Positions 23,569 through 34,300 of a DNA stretch of 34,658 bases are shown here, piece after piece (positions within the stretch are counted from its first letter, which is position 1; every line of letters begins with the position of its first letter). Location of the stretch: positions 1-34,658 of the forward strand of contig CBDUXP010000038.1 in NCBI GenBank assembly GCA_965371225.1, given 5' to 3'. Both the position numbers and the translations under genes were made by a program. The notes under the pieces were generated by a model. It saw only the letters and a program-made list of their open reading frames with translations, was not told the origin of the DNA and did not search any database. The stretch comes from CBDUXP01 sp965371225 [NCBI: uncultured bacterium]. GTDB lineage: Bacteria; Abyssobacteria; SURF-5; CBDUXP01.

Positions 23569-23640
23569 CCCACTCCCAGGCCAATTCCGGGGCTTGGCGC
23601 CGGCCAGTGCCAGCCCGCCCCGTGTCTATTCAGAAATGCC

Positions 23641-23669
23641 TTGACGACCCAGCATTCCTGTGCTAAATA
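23641..23669 (+). promoter_or_regulatory. possible promoter for the first LVIVD protein gene
   Basis: TTGACG (23641-23646, five of six to the -35), a 17-base spacer, then TAAATA (23664-23669, three of six to the -10). This is one of the few A+T-richer stretches in the window. It makes a start codon upstream of about 23676 unlikely. Confidence 0.35.
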
Positions 23670-23755
23670 GGAATAGCTATGTGGGCAATGCTCAACCTGC
23701 ACAGGGCATGCGCTTCAAGAATGGGGGGGCTCATGCCTTATCCCCCCTGCACATC

Positions 23756-26700
23756 ATGATCACGACCAACACGGCCTTTCACTGCGTCTGCCGCTCAGCA
23801 ACCCGAGTTCCGCATCTGCGCCGCGGGGCGCGGGGCCAGACGGCACGAAGCTGGGTGATCAGGCGCCGGCTCGGCGCCGCCATCCTTGCGGGGCTGCTGA
23901 CCATGCAAGCGCAGCTGGCCTCAGCCAACTGTCCGGACGCCCTGCCCCCCGCCGTGGGCGGGCTCCCAATCTCACCGATCTCCCCACCGCCCTCGCGTGC
24001 GATCACGATCCAAGGTGACTACGCCGTCATGACCGGCGAGGGCGGGCTCTCCGTCTTTGATCTTACGAATCCTGAGGCTCCGGTCCTGGTGGCGACAGTG
24101 GCGTTACCGATCAGGCCCCTGTGGACCTCCTTTGTCGACGGATTGGCCTACGTGGCCACGTTGGATCTACAGTCGGGGGCAGCGGTCCTGTTCATCGTGG
24201 ACATCCGCGATCCCCCGAATGCGCGCGTCCTCGGGTCCGTGTCGCTCCCCTACACCAGACATTACGGCGTGCTCGAGGTCGCGAACGGGGTGGTGTATAT
24301 CCCGGACTCGGGCTCCTTCCTTAACCTGCCCGAGATCCTGATCATCGATGCCCGCACGCCGAGTGCTCCGGTCATCACGACGCGCATGCCCATGCCCGGG
24401 TTCACGAACAGTGTCGCGGTAGCGAACGGGTTCGCGTATGTAGGTGTGCAGGAAGTCTTCATCGGTCCCAGAATTCACGTGTTCGACCTGAGCGATCCAC
24501 TCACGCCGGTGCTCGTCTCGGACACGACGCCCTTCGACCGTTTTGCCCTCCTTGTACCGGTGCCCGGCTCGGACAGGCCGCCCGCCGGCACTTCTTCCAG
24601 CCTGGCGACGGAGGGTCCCTTCCTCTACGGAATCAGCCACTTCGCAATTCAGACATTCGACCTCACGGTTCCCACGCATCCCCTGTTATTGCAGAGAACG
24701 CCCTATTGGGCGGGAGGGGGTGTGCCTGTCCCCGAGCTACAGACGATTGCGAATGGGTTTCTGTATATGCCCAAGGGCGGGGGAAGAAGTGGTGGGGGAG
24801 TAGGAATCATCGACATCCGGCGGCCGGCTGAGCCCGTCAGGTACGCGACGGTGGTGCCCACGAACGGGCACAACGTTCAGACGGTGGCCGTGCGCGGGCC
24901 GTACGCATATCTCGTGTCTGACGCGTTCGCGTTCCCTAATATTCTAATACTCCCTCCATGGCTGGAGGTGGTAGACCTGCGGCGAGTGAGACCACCGGTG
25001 GCCGCCGCCGATTTGGCCCTACCCCGGCTGTCGGACTTTCACGCAGCGGCTTTTCTTGCGAGAGATGCCGTAGTCGTCAGGAACGATCGAGCATTCGTAA
25101 TCCGCGACGACCGCACCGATCCCGATATTCCGGTGGGCCAGATCTCAGTTGTGGATGTCACCGACCCGCGTACGCCCATGCACGTGACAACCATACCCAC
25201 CGGCGCCGGTGCACCCACGGCCGCGGCGGTGACCGGCAACGCGTTGATCGTGATGACCGCTCCCCAGATCCTTGAGGTGTACGACATCACCGAGGCCGAT
25301 CATCCGGTCCTTGCGAGCACCCTTCTCCTGAGCACGACTGGATTTCCGCAGAATTTTACCGCGGTTGTTGCCTCCGGCGACTTCGCGTATGTCTCAAGCC
25401 GGGCTGACACCTCCTGGCTCCTTTCTGTCGTGAACGTCGCGAACCCCTCGGCAGCGGCAGTAGTTGGTCAATTAGCGCTGACCCAAGTGCGTAACGTTCG
25501 GGACATGGTCTTTCTCAATGACCGGGTCTACCTGCACGAAGCGGAGGCCGACTCGCCGGTTGGGATCGATGTGCGGGACCCAACGAATCCGGTGGAGATA
25601 CAGGCGACCTGGCCGGCCTCCCCGCTGTTGCTGCCCCCTCTCCTCAGCGGGCTCCACGGTGAGGGGAACCTTTTGTATGGCATTGGTGAAGACGGCCTGC
25701 TCGTCTGGGACGTGACAGACCCGACTACCCCTCTACTCCTCTCGGCGCAGCAAATCCGGTTCCAAGGGCCGCCCAATTCGGCTATGGCCGAAGGTTTCTT
25801 GTATCTCGGCGGAGTGGTCCCCGGCATCCAGGTTTGGGATGTGCGGGACCCAACCGCGCCGGTGCGGCTCGCCGGACCCCTGCCCAAAGGTCCTGCCCGT
25901 GCCATCGCTATTAAGGACGGTTTCATCCTGGCGAGTGAAACCACGTTTGAATTCCCCGCCCTGAACGCAGTGCCCAGCCTGGAGACTTTCGCGATCTGTC
26001 TCCAGGAGGAGCCGGGATTACCCACGATTGACTGGATTCAGCCCCCGCTGCCCCAGGTAACCAGCGGCTCGCCGATTCCCGTGACCTGGGAACTCCGGGA
26101 CTTCGCCGGCCCCATCACGGAGCACCGGGTGGTCCTCGATGGCCCCGATGTGCACGAGAGTTCGCCGTTGCAGCCTCTCGCCAACGGCCAGTACAGCTAC
26201 ACGTTCACCGCGCCGGAAGTGACCGAGGCCACCACGCACATCGCGATGGTGCAGGCGTTCGACGATGGCGTGGAGATCACCTCCCCCCTGCGCGCCGTCG
26301 TCGTGGAGCCTGCTGCGGTGTCCGGCGGAACCATCGCGTGGCTCACGCCGCCGGCGGCGAGTGCGGTGGGGAACGAGGCGATGCCGCTGACGTGGGACCT
26401 GGCGGACTTCGCGGGGACGATTACGGCCAACCAGGCGCATCTGGGTATCCGGAGCGTGTTGAAGAGTTCGCCCGAGCAGCCGGGCACGAACGGGTTGCAC
26501 ACGCATACGTTCGCCGCGCCGAACGTCGGCACGTTCGATGCGCCGACCACGTACAAGTTCGCCGCCGCGGCGCGCGACGCGGGGACGCTGATCGTCTCGC
26601 CCATCGAGCAGAGCGTCATCAGCGTGGGAGCGACGCCGCCGACGGTGAGTTGGATCACGCCCCCGCCGACCAGTGCGGAGAGCGGGAGCCAGTTCACCGT

Positions 26701-27493
26701 GGCCTGGGCGCTGACGAACTACGTGGACCCGGCGCCGACGAACGCCGCGGGCTGGGGGATCACGCGGCTGCTGGGCAAAACCGCAGACCAGCCGGGGGGC
26801 GACGGAATCTACGGCGCGACGGTGGACGTGCCCGTCGTCACCAGTGAGGGCACGCTCTTCTATACCGCCTTCGCGGCCAACCCGATCGAGTTCGCCTTTG
26901 CCCCCATCACCCCCGTCCAGATCACGCTCGGCGGCGGACCGACGTCGTTCCCCGCCGCGGACCTCTTCCCCATCGCGCCCAACACGAGCTGGACCTATCA
27001 GGGACCCGGCGGCGTGCCGATAACCGTGACCGTTCAGCCGGATATGGTGGACATCAACGGGACCCTGACCGCCGAGTTCCTCCGCAGCGACGGCCGACAG
27101 CGGTTCTGGACCAACGACGCACAAGGCCTCCGGTTCCACCGGGAGCTGGACCTCACCGGAACGATCGGCACGTACAGCCCGCCCTTCCCCGCCGCGCAGG
27201 CCACCGTCACCTTGGGCGACACCGTGAGCGGCAGCGGCACGATTGAGCTGGTGGTGCCCGGCCAGGCGCCTCAGCTCATCCCCTACACCAGCACGTTCAC
27301 GGCGGAGGCGTTCGAGTCGGTCACCGTCCCCGCCGGCACGTTCTCGGCTGTGCGGACGCAGGGCACCATCGACTTCGGCCCGGCGGGGATGCGCACAGCG
27401 ACTGTCTGGTCGGCGCCCGGTCTCGGCATCGTCCGCGAAGTGGACTCCGTCGACGGCACCCGGGAATTGATTGGCAGCAGCCTCCTGCCCTAG
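23756..27493 (+). CDS. Giant exported LVIVD-repeat propeller protein with Ig-like modules
   Basis: About 1245 residues. After a basic stretch and a signal-like helix ('LGAAILAGLLTMQAQLASAN') come roughly twelve LVIVD-type propeller blades, such as 'GLSVFDLTNPEAPVLVATV', 'IHVFDLSDPLTPVLVSD' and 'IQVWDVRDPTAPVRLAG'. Three Ig-like modules of the form W-I-x-P-P...W-x-L-x-x-F-x-G-x-I-T follow (26023-26931). A last domain (about 26940-27490) starts with 'SWTYQGPGG' and ends with 'VPAGTFSAVRTQGTIDFG' and 'APGLGIVREVDS'. The protein is probably on the cell surface or secreted, with a binding or adhesive role; no catalytic motif is seen. The start is uncertain: ATG 23756 and ATG 23708 are both in frame, without clear ribosome sites. 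The next gene is a paralogue in layout. Confidence 0.8.
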   Translation: MITTNTAFHCVCRSATRVPHLRRGARGQTARSWVIRRRLGAAILAGLLTMQAQLASANCPDALPPAVGGLPISPISPPPSRAITIQGDYAVMTGEGGLSVFDLTNPEAPVLVATVALPIRPLWTSFVDGLAYVATLDLQSGAAVLFIVDIRDPPNARVLGSVSLPYTRHYGVLEVANGVVYIPDSGSFLNLPEILIIDARTPSAPVITTRMPMPGFTNSVAVANGFAYVGVQEVFIGPRIHVFDLSDPLTPVLVSDTTPFDRFALLVPVPGSDRPPAGTSSSLATEGPFLYGISHFAIQTFDLTVPTHPLLLQRTPYWAGGGVPVPELQTIANGFLYMPKGGGRSGGGVGIIDIRRPAEPVRYATVVPTNGHNVQTVAVRGPYAYLVSDAFAFPNILILPPWLEVVDLRRVRPPVAAADLALPRLSDFHAAAFLARDAVVVRNDRAFVIRDDRTDPDIPVGQISVVDVTDPRTPMHVTTIPTGAGAPTAAAVTGNALIVMTAPQILEVYDITEADHPVLASTLLLSTTGFPQNFTAVVASGDFAYVSSRADTSWLLSVVNVANPSAAAVVGQLALTQVRNVRDMVFLNDRVYLHEAEADSPVGIDVRDPTNPVEIQATWPASPLLLPPLLSGLHGEGNLLYGIGEDGLLVWDVTDPTTPLLLSAQQIRFQGPPNSAMAEGFLYLGGVVPGIQVWDVRDPTAPVRLAGPLPKGPARAIAIKDGFILASETTFEFPALNAVPSLETFAICLQEEPGLPTIDWIQPPLPQVTSGSPIPVTWELRDFAGPITEHRVVLDGPDVHESSPLQPLANGQYSYTFTAPEVTEATTHIAMVQAFDDGVEITSPLRAVVVEPAAVSGGTIAWLTPPAASAVGNEAMPLTWDLADFAGTITANQAHLGIRSVLKSSPEQPGTNGLHTHTFAAPNVGTFDAPTTYKFAAAARDAGTLIVSPIEQSVISVGATPPTVSWITPPPTSAESGSQFTVAWALTNYVDPAPTNAAGWGITRLLGKTADQPGGDGIYGATVDVPVVTSEGTLFYTAFAANPIEFAFAPITPVQITLGGGPTSFPAADLFPIAPNTSWTYQGPGGVPITVTVQPDMVDINGTLTAEFLRSDGRQRFWTNDAQGLRFHRELDLTGTIGTYSPPFPAAQATVTLGDTVSGSGTIELVVPGQAPQLIPYTSTFTAEAFESVTVPAGTFSAVRTQGTIDFGPAGMRTATVWSAPGLGIVREVDSVDGTRELIGSSLLP
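26023..26931 (+). repeat. three Ig-like modules in the first LVIVD protein
   Basis: Three units of about 100 codons starting at 'WIQPPLPQ', 'WLTPPAAS' and 'WITPPPTS'. The second and third correspond to the last two modules of the neighbouring LVIVD protein, with long stretches of close nucleotide match (for example around 26520-26580 against 30955-31010). Confidence 0.7.
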
Positions 27494-27605
27494 GGGGGAG
27501 ACAGGTGGCCCCGGCTTGCCTAGCAGAAAAGGCAGTGCTGTAGCGGAACGGGAAGGGGCGGGTTGCCTATTAATCGTGTCGGGGGTGCAGGCGCCAGCGC
27601 GCATG

Positions 27606-27614
27606 TGTTATAAG
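27606..27614 (+). promoter_or_regulatory. possible extended -10 for the second LVIVD protein gene
   Basis: TGTTATAAG contains the TGn extension and TATAAG (five of six), 106 bases before the ATG at 27720. No clear -35. The rest of the 226-base gap after the first LVIVD gene shows nothing else recognisable. Confidence 0.3.
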
Positions 27615-27719
27615 TGTGCCGGCCAAGCGTCACGCGTCGCGGGCGAGCTTGGCACTCTGCGCCCGGGGGGGCGCGGTAGGAGTATCTGAGCGGCATTGGG
27701 CTGCTCGCGTGGGGGAGAC

Positions 27720-30700
27720 ATGGCTCAAGGTCAGCAGTACACGACCGCTTTGGTTCCAGCGTCGGCGCCGCGCCGCCGCTTCACCGTTCGCTCCTCGAAT
27801 CGCGCCTGGCGCGCCGGCGCCACGCTGCTCGCTGCCGCCGTCACCGCGCTTGCCCCGGCGGCGCAACCGGTTCACGCCCAGTGCGAAATCTCTCCGCCGG
27901 AGTTGCTCGAGGTGGTGGGCACGCCCGGTGTCAGTTTCAACGTGGTGGTGCAGGATTGCCATGCGTACGTGGCGGATGATCTGGGTGGCGTACTGGTCAT
28001 CGACATCTGCGCGAGTCCCGCGACCAGCGTGGCCACGATCAGCACCGTGGGGACCGCTGTCGACCTGGCGGTAGCGGGTTCCATCCTCTATGTCGCATCC
28101 GGTCAGGCGGGTGTGGAACTCTTCGACATCAGCGATCCAGCCATGGCTGTGAGGCTGGGCCAGGCGAACACGCCGAATTTCGCCAGAAGCGTCGATGTCA
28201 GCGGGCGCTTCCTGTACGTGGCGGACGGAACGAGCCGGGCGGGAAGCGGCGTGCGGATATACAACGTCACGATTCCGCTCGCCCCCCTAGAGGTGCCGGC
28301 GCCTAGACCGTTCATCAGTTGCGCCGCCTTCGAATCGGTCATTGGCGGGCTGAACCCGGGGGATGCCCTGGGGATAGATGTCGCCGGCGACTTTCTCTAC
28401 GTCGCGGACGGGAATAGCGGGTTGACCATCTTCCAGATTACGCATCAGAAAGATGTGGATGACTTGGGGCGGGTGTCTCCCCTGACTCCCCAGCTCGGAG
28501 AACGCGAGACATCCCTCGATTGCGACGGCAATGACACCACGCCGCCGGATATGCTCCTAAGCGAACCGGCTACTGGGATTCCCAACGTTGTGTTGCCGCT
28601 GCCCGGCCCGGCGCGCGACGTGGTGGTGGTGAATCAGACCGCGTACGTCGCCGGGGGCGGCGTGGGCCTGATCGTCGTGGACGTAACCGATCCGCTGAAT
28701 CCCGCGATCACCGATATCGTGCCCACCTCGGGGGACGCGCGGCGGATCAGTATCTTCGCGGGGAATGCCTACGTGGCCGACGGGGCCGGGGGCCTCCAGG
28801 TTATCGACGTGGCGGGGATCGGGTTCGACAGTGAGGCGGTGGATATCGGGGACGTGGCGCTGGGGGTGGCGACGAGCGAGGACCGCGCGTACGTCACGGG
28901 CGTGGACCACGGCATGCGCGTGGTTCAAACCGTGAATCTGGACATCGCCGGCGCCGAGATAGTGGCCACGTTGGACACCGGCGCCACGCCGACGGCGGTC
29001 GCCGTGGAAGGCAACTTTGCCTACGTGGCCGACGGTCGGACTCCGGATGGCGGCTTGAAGATCATCGACATCAGCAACCCAGCCGTCCCGGTGCTCGTGG
29101 GCACCGCGACCACGCCCGAACGCGCCACCGATGTGGTCGTCGACGCGAACTTTGCCTACGTCGTGGATTTCGAGGCGATCAACAGCTCGGCCGGCGGGCT
29201 ACGAACCTTCGACGTGAGCGATCCGACGGCCCCGGCGCAAATTGGGGGCATGGGCTCCCCGGGCCAGGCCCAGGGGGTGGCGGTCGATGGAGAGTTCGCC
29301 TACGTGGCCGATGGCTTTGTGGGTCTTGAAGTGGCAGACGTCAGCAACGGAGGCTTTCGGAAAGCCCTCTCACTCTTGGAACTCGAAGACTTCTCCGCCG
29401 GCATCGCGGTGCGCGGGAGCTTCGCCTATCTGGCAAACGGTTTCCTGGGGCTCCGGATCATCAGGGTCGGCGATCCAAACACGCCGGCCGAGGTGGGGCG
29501 GCTGGACACCCCCGGTTTTGCGTCGCGCGTGGTCCTGAGCGGCAGTCTGGCCTTCGTGGCCGACGGCGAGGGCGGCGTGCAGATTGTGAATGTGAGCGAC
29601 CCCTCTGCGCCCACGGTCATCGGCACGGTACCGGCGCTGGGCCTGGTCGGCGACATCGCCCTGTCCGGCGTGCTCTTGTTCATCGCGGACGGGGAGGCCG
29701 GCGTGCAGATCGTCGATGTGAGCAATCCCGAATTGCCGGTCGTGCTCCGGACGATCGATACGCCCGGCGAAGCGACGGGGATCGCCGTGAACGGGGACAA
29801 CGCCTTCGTGGCCGACGGTCCGGGGGGCTTCCACGTCATTACGCTCTGTGGGCCGCCCGCCGCCACCATTCAGATCGTGACGCCGCCACCCGCATCGGTC
29901 CCGAGCGGCCTCCCGTTCGACGTGGAGTGGAGCCTAAGCAACTTCGCCGGCCTGATTACCGAAAACCAGGTGATTCTGGATCCGGGCGGGCCGCTGGAGG
30001 TCGCGTCACCGGAGCAACTCGGCCAGAACGGCCTGTTCAGCTTCACGTTCACGGCGCCCGTGGTCACCGCCCCCACCACCGTGGACCTCATCGCGCGCGC
30101 GCTGGAAGACGGGGTCGAGGTGCTTGGTCCCGTGCAAACCCTGACCATCACGCCACCGGAACCGATCGTCGTGTTCGTGACGCCGCCACCGGCCAGCGTC
30201 GCGAGTGGGACGCCGTTCACGGTCGAGTGGGACCTGGCCTTCTTTGAGGGCGCAATCACGGGCAACCAGGTGTTCCTGGACCGCGGCGGAGCCCTGGAGA
30301 TCGTGTCGCCCGAGCAGCCAGGCACGAACGGTACGCATACCTTCACCTTTACGGCGCCTACCGTGACGGTGGAGACGGACGTGGATGTGGTCGCAAGGGC
30401 GTTCGATGATGCGGTGGAAGTCCTCAGCGTGCCCGTGACGGTGACGCTGACTCCGCCGCCGCCGCCGGCCGTGACGTTCGTGACCCCGCCACCGGGCAGT
30501 GTGGTCACCGGGGAGCCGTTCACGGTCGAATGGGAGTTGAGTAATTTTGATGGGCTCATTGCGGGCAACCAAGCGATCCTGGACCCCGGCGGCCCGCTGG
30601 AGATCGTGTCGACGGAACAGCCGGGCACAAACGGCGTGCACAGCTTCACCTTCACCTCGCCGATCGTGACGACGACGACAAGCCTGGACGTGGTCGCGCG

Positions 30701-31370
30701 CGCCTTCGATGACGGGGTGGAAGTCCTCAGCGCGCCCGAGACCGTGACGCTGACCCCCCTGCCGGGTATCACGTGGGTCACGCCGCCGCCGCCGACGGCG
30801 CCCGGTGGCGCCGCAATTCCGCTCACGTGGAATCTGGCGAACTTCACGGGCGCGATCACGGAGAACCAGGTGCACTTCGGCATCAGCAGTGTGCTCGGCA
30901 GCTCGCCCGTGCAGCCACCGGCGAATGGGAACCACAGCCACATGTTCACCGCGCCAAACGTCGGCACGTTCGACGGCCCGACGACCTACCGGTACGCGGC
31001 CCGTGCGCTGGAGAACGGGGTGCAACTCCTGTCCCCCATCCTGTCGACGGTGGTCAGCCCGGGGGCGAATCCCCCGACGGTCCAGTGGTTGATCGAGCCG
31101 CCCCCGAGTGCGCCCAGCGGCGGGTCCTTCGTCGTGAGCTGGGAACTAGAGGGCTACGTGAGTCCCGCGACCTTTAATGCCGTGGGGTGGGGCATTACCT
31201 CGCTCATCGCGACGACGGCCAACCAGCCGGGCGGTAACGCGGTCTACTCCGCCACCGTGACGGTGCCGGTGGTGTCGACGACGGGCACGCTCTTCTACAC
31301 GGCCTTCGCGTTCAATCAGTTCGAGTTCGCGTTCGCGCCGATCACGCCGGTGGAGATCACGCTGCCCTAG
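27720..31370 (+). CDS. Giant exported LVIVD-repeat propeller protein with five Ig-like modules
   Basis: 1216 residues, read from ATG 27720, which follows GGGGGAG closely. A basic N-terminus and signal-like helix ('ATLLAAAVTALAPAAQPVHAQ') lead into about thirteen LVIVD blades: 'GVELFDISDPAMAVRLGQA', 'GLKIIDISNPAVPVLVGTA' and 'GVQIVDVSNPELPVVLRTI'. Blades recur with 'AYVADG' between them. Five Ig-like modules follow (29868-31367), three nearly identical to one another ('PPPASVASGTPFTVEWDL' type) and two like those in the preceding protein. There is no extra C-terminal domain as in the first protein. A surface-exposed or secreted binding protein is inferred. The Cys-containing segment 'GERETSLDCDGNDTTP' interrupts the fourth blade. 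It converges with the metalloprotease gene 14 bases away. Confidence 0.82.
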   Translation: MAQGQQYTTALVPASAPRRRFTVRSSNRAWRAGATLLAAAVTALAPAAQPVHAQCEISPPELLEVVGTPGVSFNVVVQDCHAYVADDLGGVLVIDICASPATSVATISTVGTAVDLAVAGSILYVASGQAGVELFDISDPAMAVRLGQANTPNFARSVDVSGRFLYVADGTSRAGSGVRIYNVTIPLAPLEVPAPRPFISCAAFESVIGGLNPGDALGIDVAGDFLYVADGNSGLTIFQITHQKDVDDLGRVSPLTPQLGERETSLDCDGNDTTPPDMLLSEPATGIPNVVLPLPGPARDVVVVNQTAYVAGGGVGLIVVDVTDPLNPAITDIVPTSGDARRISIFAGNAYVADGAGGLQVIDVAGIGFDSEAVDIGDVALGVATSEDRAYVTGVDHGMRVVQTVNLDIAGAEIVATLDTGATPTAVAVEGNFAYVADGRTPDGGLKIIDISNPAVPVLVGTATTPERATDVVVDANFAYVVDFEAINSSAGGLRTFDVSDPTAPAQIGGMGSPGQAQGVAVDGEFAYVADGFVGLEVADVSNGGFRKALSLLELEDFSAGIAVRGSFAYLANGFLGLRIIRVGDPNTPAEVGRLDTPGFASRVVLSGSLAFVADGEGGVQIVNVSDPSAPTVIGTVPALGLVGDIALSGVLLFIADGEAGVQIVDVSNPELPVVLRTIDTPGEATGIAVNGDNAFVADGPGGFHVITLCGPPAATIQIVTPPPASVPSGLPFDVEWSLSNFAGLITENQVILDPGGPLEVASPEQLGQNGLFSFTFTAPVVTAPTTVDLIARALEDGVEVLGPVQTLTITPPEPIVVFVTPPPASVASGTPFTVEWDLAFFEGAITGNQVFLDRGGALEIVSPEQPGTNGTHTFTFTAPTVTVETDVDVVARAFDDAVEVLSVPVTVTLTPPPPPAVTFVTPPPGSVVTGEPFTVEWELSNFDGLIAGNQAILDPGGPLEIVSTEQPGTNGVHSFTFTSPIVTTTTSLDVVARAFDDGVEVLSAPETVTLTPLPGITWVTPPPPTAPGGAAIPLTWNLANFTGAITENQVHFGISSVLGSSPVQPPANGNHSHMFTAPNVGTFDGPTTYRYAARALENGVQLLSPILSTVVSPGANPPTVQWLIEPPPSAPSGGSFVVSWELEGYVSPATFNAVGWGITSLIATTANQPGGNAVYSATVTVPVVSTTGTLFYTAFAFNQFEFAFAPITPVEITLP
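29868..31367 (+). repeat. five tandem Ig-like modules in the second LVIVD protein
   Basis: Units of about 300 bases. The first three share 'NQVxLDxGGxLExxSPEQ' and 'TFTxPxVTxxTxxDxxARAxxDxVEVL' patterns and are close at nucleotide level, which indicates recent duplication. The fourth ('WVTPPPPTAPGG') and fifth ('WLIEPPPSAPSG') match modules two and three of the preceding protein. Confidence 0.75.
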
Positions 31371-31384
31371 GGCGCGGCGGCCTG

Positions 31385-34300
31385 CTAGCCGGCGGCGTCG
31401 GGCGTGAGCACGTAGGTCGCCTGCCGCAGGGTAGTGGACGCGTCGTCCGGCGCGTCGGCATCGCGGACCCACACGGCAACCGTGTGCGTCTCGCCAAACC
31501 CGCCCGTGTCCCAGGTCCAGGTGTCGGCGGCCGAAAAGGCTTGCGCGATTTCCCACTGATAGCCGGTGCCCGGCCCGTGCACCCAAAACTGATACTCGTA
31601 GGACGCGCCGCTATCCGGGCCGGCGCTGCTCCACGTCACCACCGTGCCGGCCGCCTGCGGGCTCGGTACGCTGGCCGCGAGCCTGAGGTCGCCGCCCGTG
31701 TCCCCCTGCACGAGGAACTCCACCGCGACCGACGCCTCCAGGGCGGCGGTCGAACCCGCGGTCCGTGCGTAGACCAGCACCACATACGCGCCCGCGAAAC
31801 CGGTGGTGTCCCACACCCAGGCGCTGTCGGCCGCGTAGCCCCGCACCTCGGTCCACACGCCTCCGCTCTCGGGCCGCTGCCAGAACTGGTACTCGTACGG
31901 GCCGGAGCCGCCACCGGCCTGCGCGGTGAAGGTGACCGCCGTGCCGGGCGCCTGGGGGCTGGAAACGTCGGGCATCAGCGTCACCTGGGTCGCCGGACTG
32001 TCCCATCCCGTCACGGTGAACGATAGAGTCGCCGACGCGTCCGCCGGCGCCGTGGACCCGGGAGTGCGAACGCTCACAGAGAGGTCCCACGTACCGGCCT
32101 GCCCCGTGGTGTCCCAAGCGAGGACGTTGGCCGGTGAATAGGCTTGCATCAGCGACCACGTGGCGGCGGCAGACAACTTGCGCTGGAACTCGTACTCGTA
32201 ACTGCCGGCGCCGCCGCTGCCCTGCGCCGTCAATGTGACCACGCTGCCTGCAAGCTGCGGGCTGGCCACGTCGGTGGTCAGGGCTACGTCAACCTCCGGC
32301 GGTGGTGGCGTAGCGACCGTGTACGAGAGGGTGGTGGTGGCTTCCGCCTCGGCGGTCGATCCTTGGTTGCGCACGTCCACGCGGATGTCCCAGGTGCCGT
32401 CCTGTTCCGGCGTCGTCCACTCCAGCGCGTTCACGGGCGCGTACGCCTGCAGCAGCGTCCAGGTGGGCGCGTCAGCCGGCTTCGCCCGGAACGCGTATTC
32501 GTACAAGCCCGTACCACCGGTTCCCTGCGCGGTGAACGTGACGGTGTTCCCGGGCGGTTGCGGGCTCGCGGGAGACGCGCTCAGCGCGACCCCGGACGCG
32601 GGCTCGGGCGGCGGGGGTTCCTGCACCGCGTAGGTGAGCATGGTGGAGGCATCCTCGACGACGGTGGCGCCGGGCGTGCGGACGCGCGCGCGAACGGTGA
32701 ACTCGCCCGCATCCCCCGTGGTGTCCCAGGTCCACGTGTCGCGGTCCGAGTACACCTGTTGCACCGCCATGACGTCACCCGTCGCGGGGCCCTGCAGCGC
32801 GAATTCGTACTCGTACGCGCCGGTTCCGCCTTGCCCCGCGGCAGCGAAGGTCACCCGCGTCCCAGTGAACTGCGGGCTGGGGACATTCGGTTTCAGGGTC
32901 ACGCCCGTGGCGGGTGTGTCCGAGGTGCCGACGTTCCCCGGGGCCTGCACCTCGAAACGCATGCGCGCAGACGCGTCGAAGCTGTGGGCCGATCCGGCGT
33001 TGCGGACGCGGACCACGATGTCGTGCGCGCCCATCTGGTCCGTGGTATCCCACGTCCAGGTGGCATCGGGGGAGTAAACCTGCGCCTGAGTCCACCCGCC
33101 GCCGCCTACCGCGCCATGCCAGAACTGAAACTCGTAGTCGTCAATGCCCCCCACCGCCCCCGCGGTGAAGGTGACGGCCGTCCCCACCTGCTGCGGACTG
33201 GCCGGTGAAGCCGCCAACGTCGCGCTCGCCACCGGGTCATCCCCGGTATCGGGTACGCCTTCCATGGAGAAGGTCAGCCCCGTCGCCGCTTCGAACGTGG
33301 CGGTCGATCCGGCATTGCGGACGAGCGCCATGACCACGTATTCGCCGGTGAAGCCGGTGGAGTCCCAAGCCCAGGTGGTGCCGGCGGCATAGTCCCGGAC
33401 CACGGTCCACCCGCTGCTGCCCGTGGGATGGCGCAAAAACTGGTATTCATACACACCTGAGCCGCCCTGGCCCGCGGCCGTGAACGTGATGGGCGTGCCG
33501 GTGGGCTGTGGACTCGCCACGGACGCGCCGAGAGTCGCGCCCGCGACCGGTGGGAAAACCGTGAACGGGATCGTGGTCGAGATATCCTCGGCGACCTGCG
33601 TCCCCACGTTCCGCACACGCACGCGCACGCCGTTCATCCCCGCGTGGCCCACGGTGTCCCACGTCCACGTGGCCGTCGGCGCATAGGCCTGCTGGACGGT
33701 CATCACGTTACCGGTACCCGGGCCCTCCAGCGCGAATTCGTACTCATACGTGCCGCCACCGCCGCTGCCGGCCGCCGTAAACGTCACTAGGTTCCCCTCC
33801 AAGGCCGGGCTGCCCTGGTCCGGCACGAGCGTTATGCCGGTCGCCGGGGGCGGCGGCACTCCCACCGCGTACGCCAGGGTCGTGGACGCTTCTTCCGCGG
33901 CGGCCGACCCTTGATTGCGCACCCGGACGCGGATGGTGCTCAACCCGATGTCGGCGACAGTCGTGCCCCACATCCAGGTGTCCGCCGCGCCATAGACCTG
34001 CTGGACCGTCATCACGTTACCCGTACCCGGGCCCTGCAGCGCGAATTCGTACTCGTACGTCCCGCTGCCCCCATCACCCACCGCCGTGAACGACACCGCG
34101 TTGCCGCCGTACTGCGGGCTGGGCAGGTCCGGGGTAAGCGTGACGCCCGACGCCGGCTCGGGCAGCACCGCCGCGCGCCAGTTGGCCGCGATGATCGCGT
34201 TGTTGTTCAGGGTCAGCCGATTGTCCGCCGAATTGGCGGCCAGGTGGTTCACGCCGGTGGGCTTGCCCGCGTGGGTCACGTCGGGATTGGACCAATGGTT

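Noticed and set aside
23660-23755. Earlier GTG start for the first LVIVD protein
   Set aside because: It lies inside the predicted promoter and adds residues unlike a signal peptide.
26018-27604. 528-codon minus-strand open frame opposite the first LVIVD protein
   Set aside because: Arg-rich shadow with no recognisable domain; the plus strand shows Ig-like modules.
27471-27689. Small plus-strand open frame between the two LVIVD genes
   Set aside because: No ribosome site, no similarity to anything recognised, and it overlaps the end of the first gene.
31388-34150. CRISPR-like array
   Set aside because: The repeats are about 300 bases long, in frame and diverged, with no short identical repeats and unique spacers.
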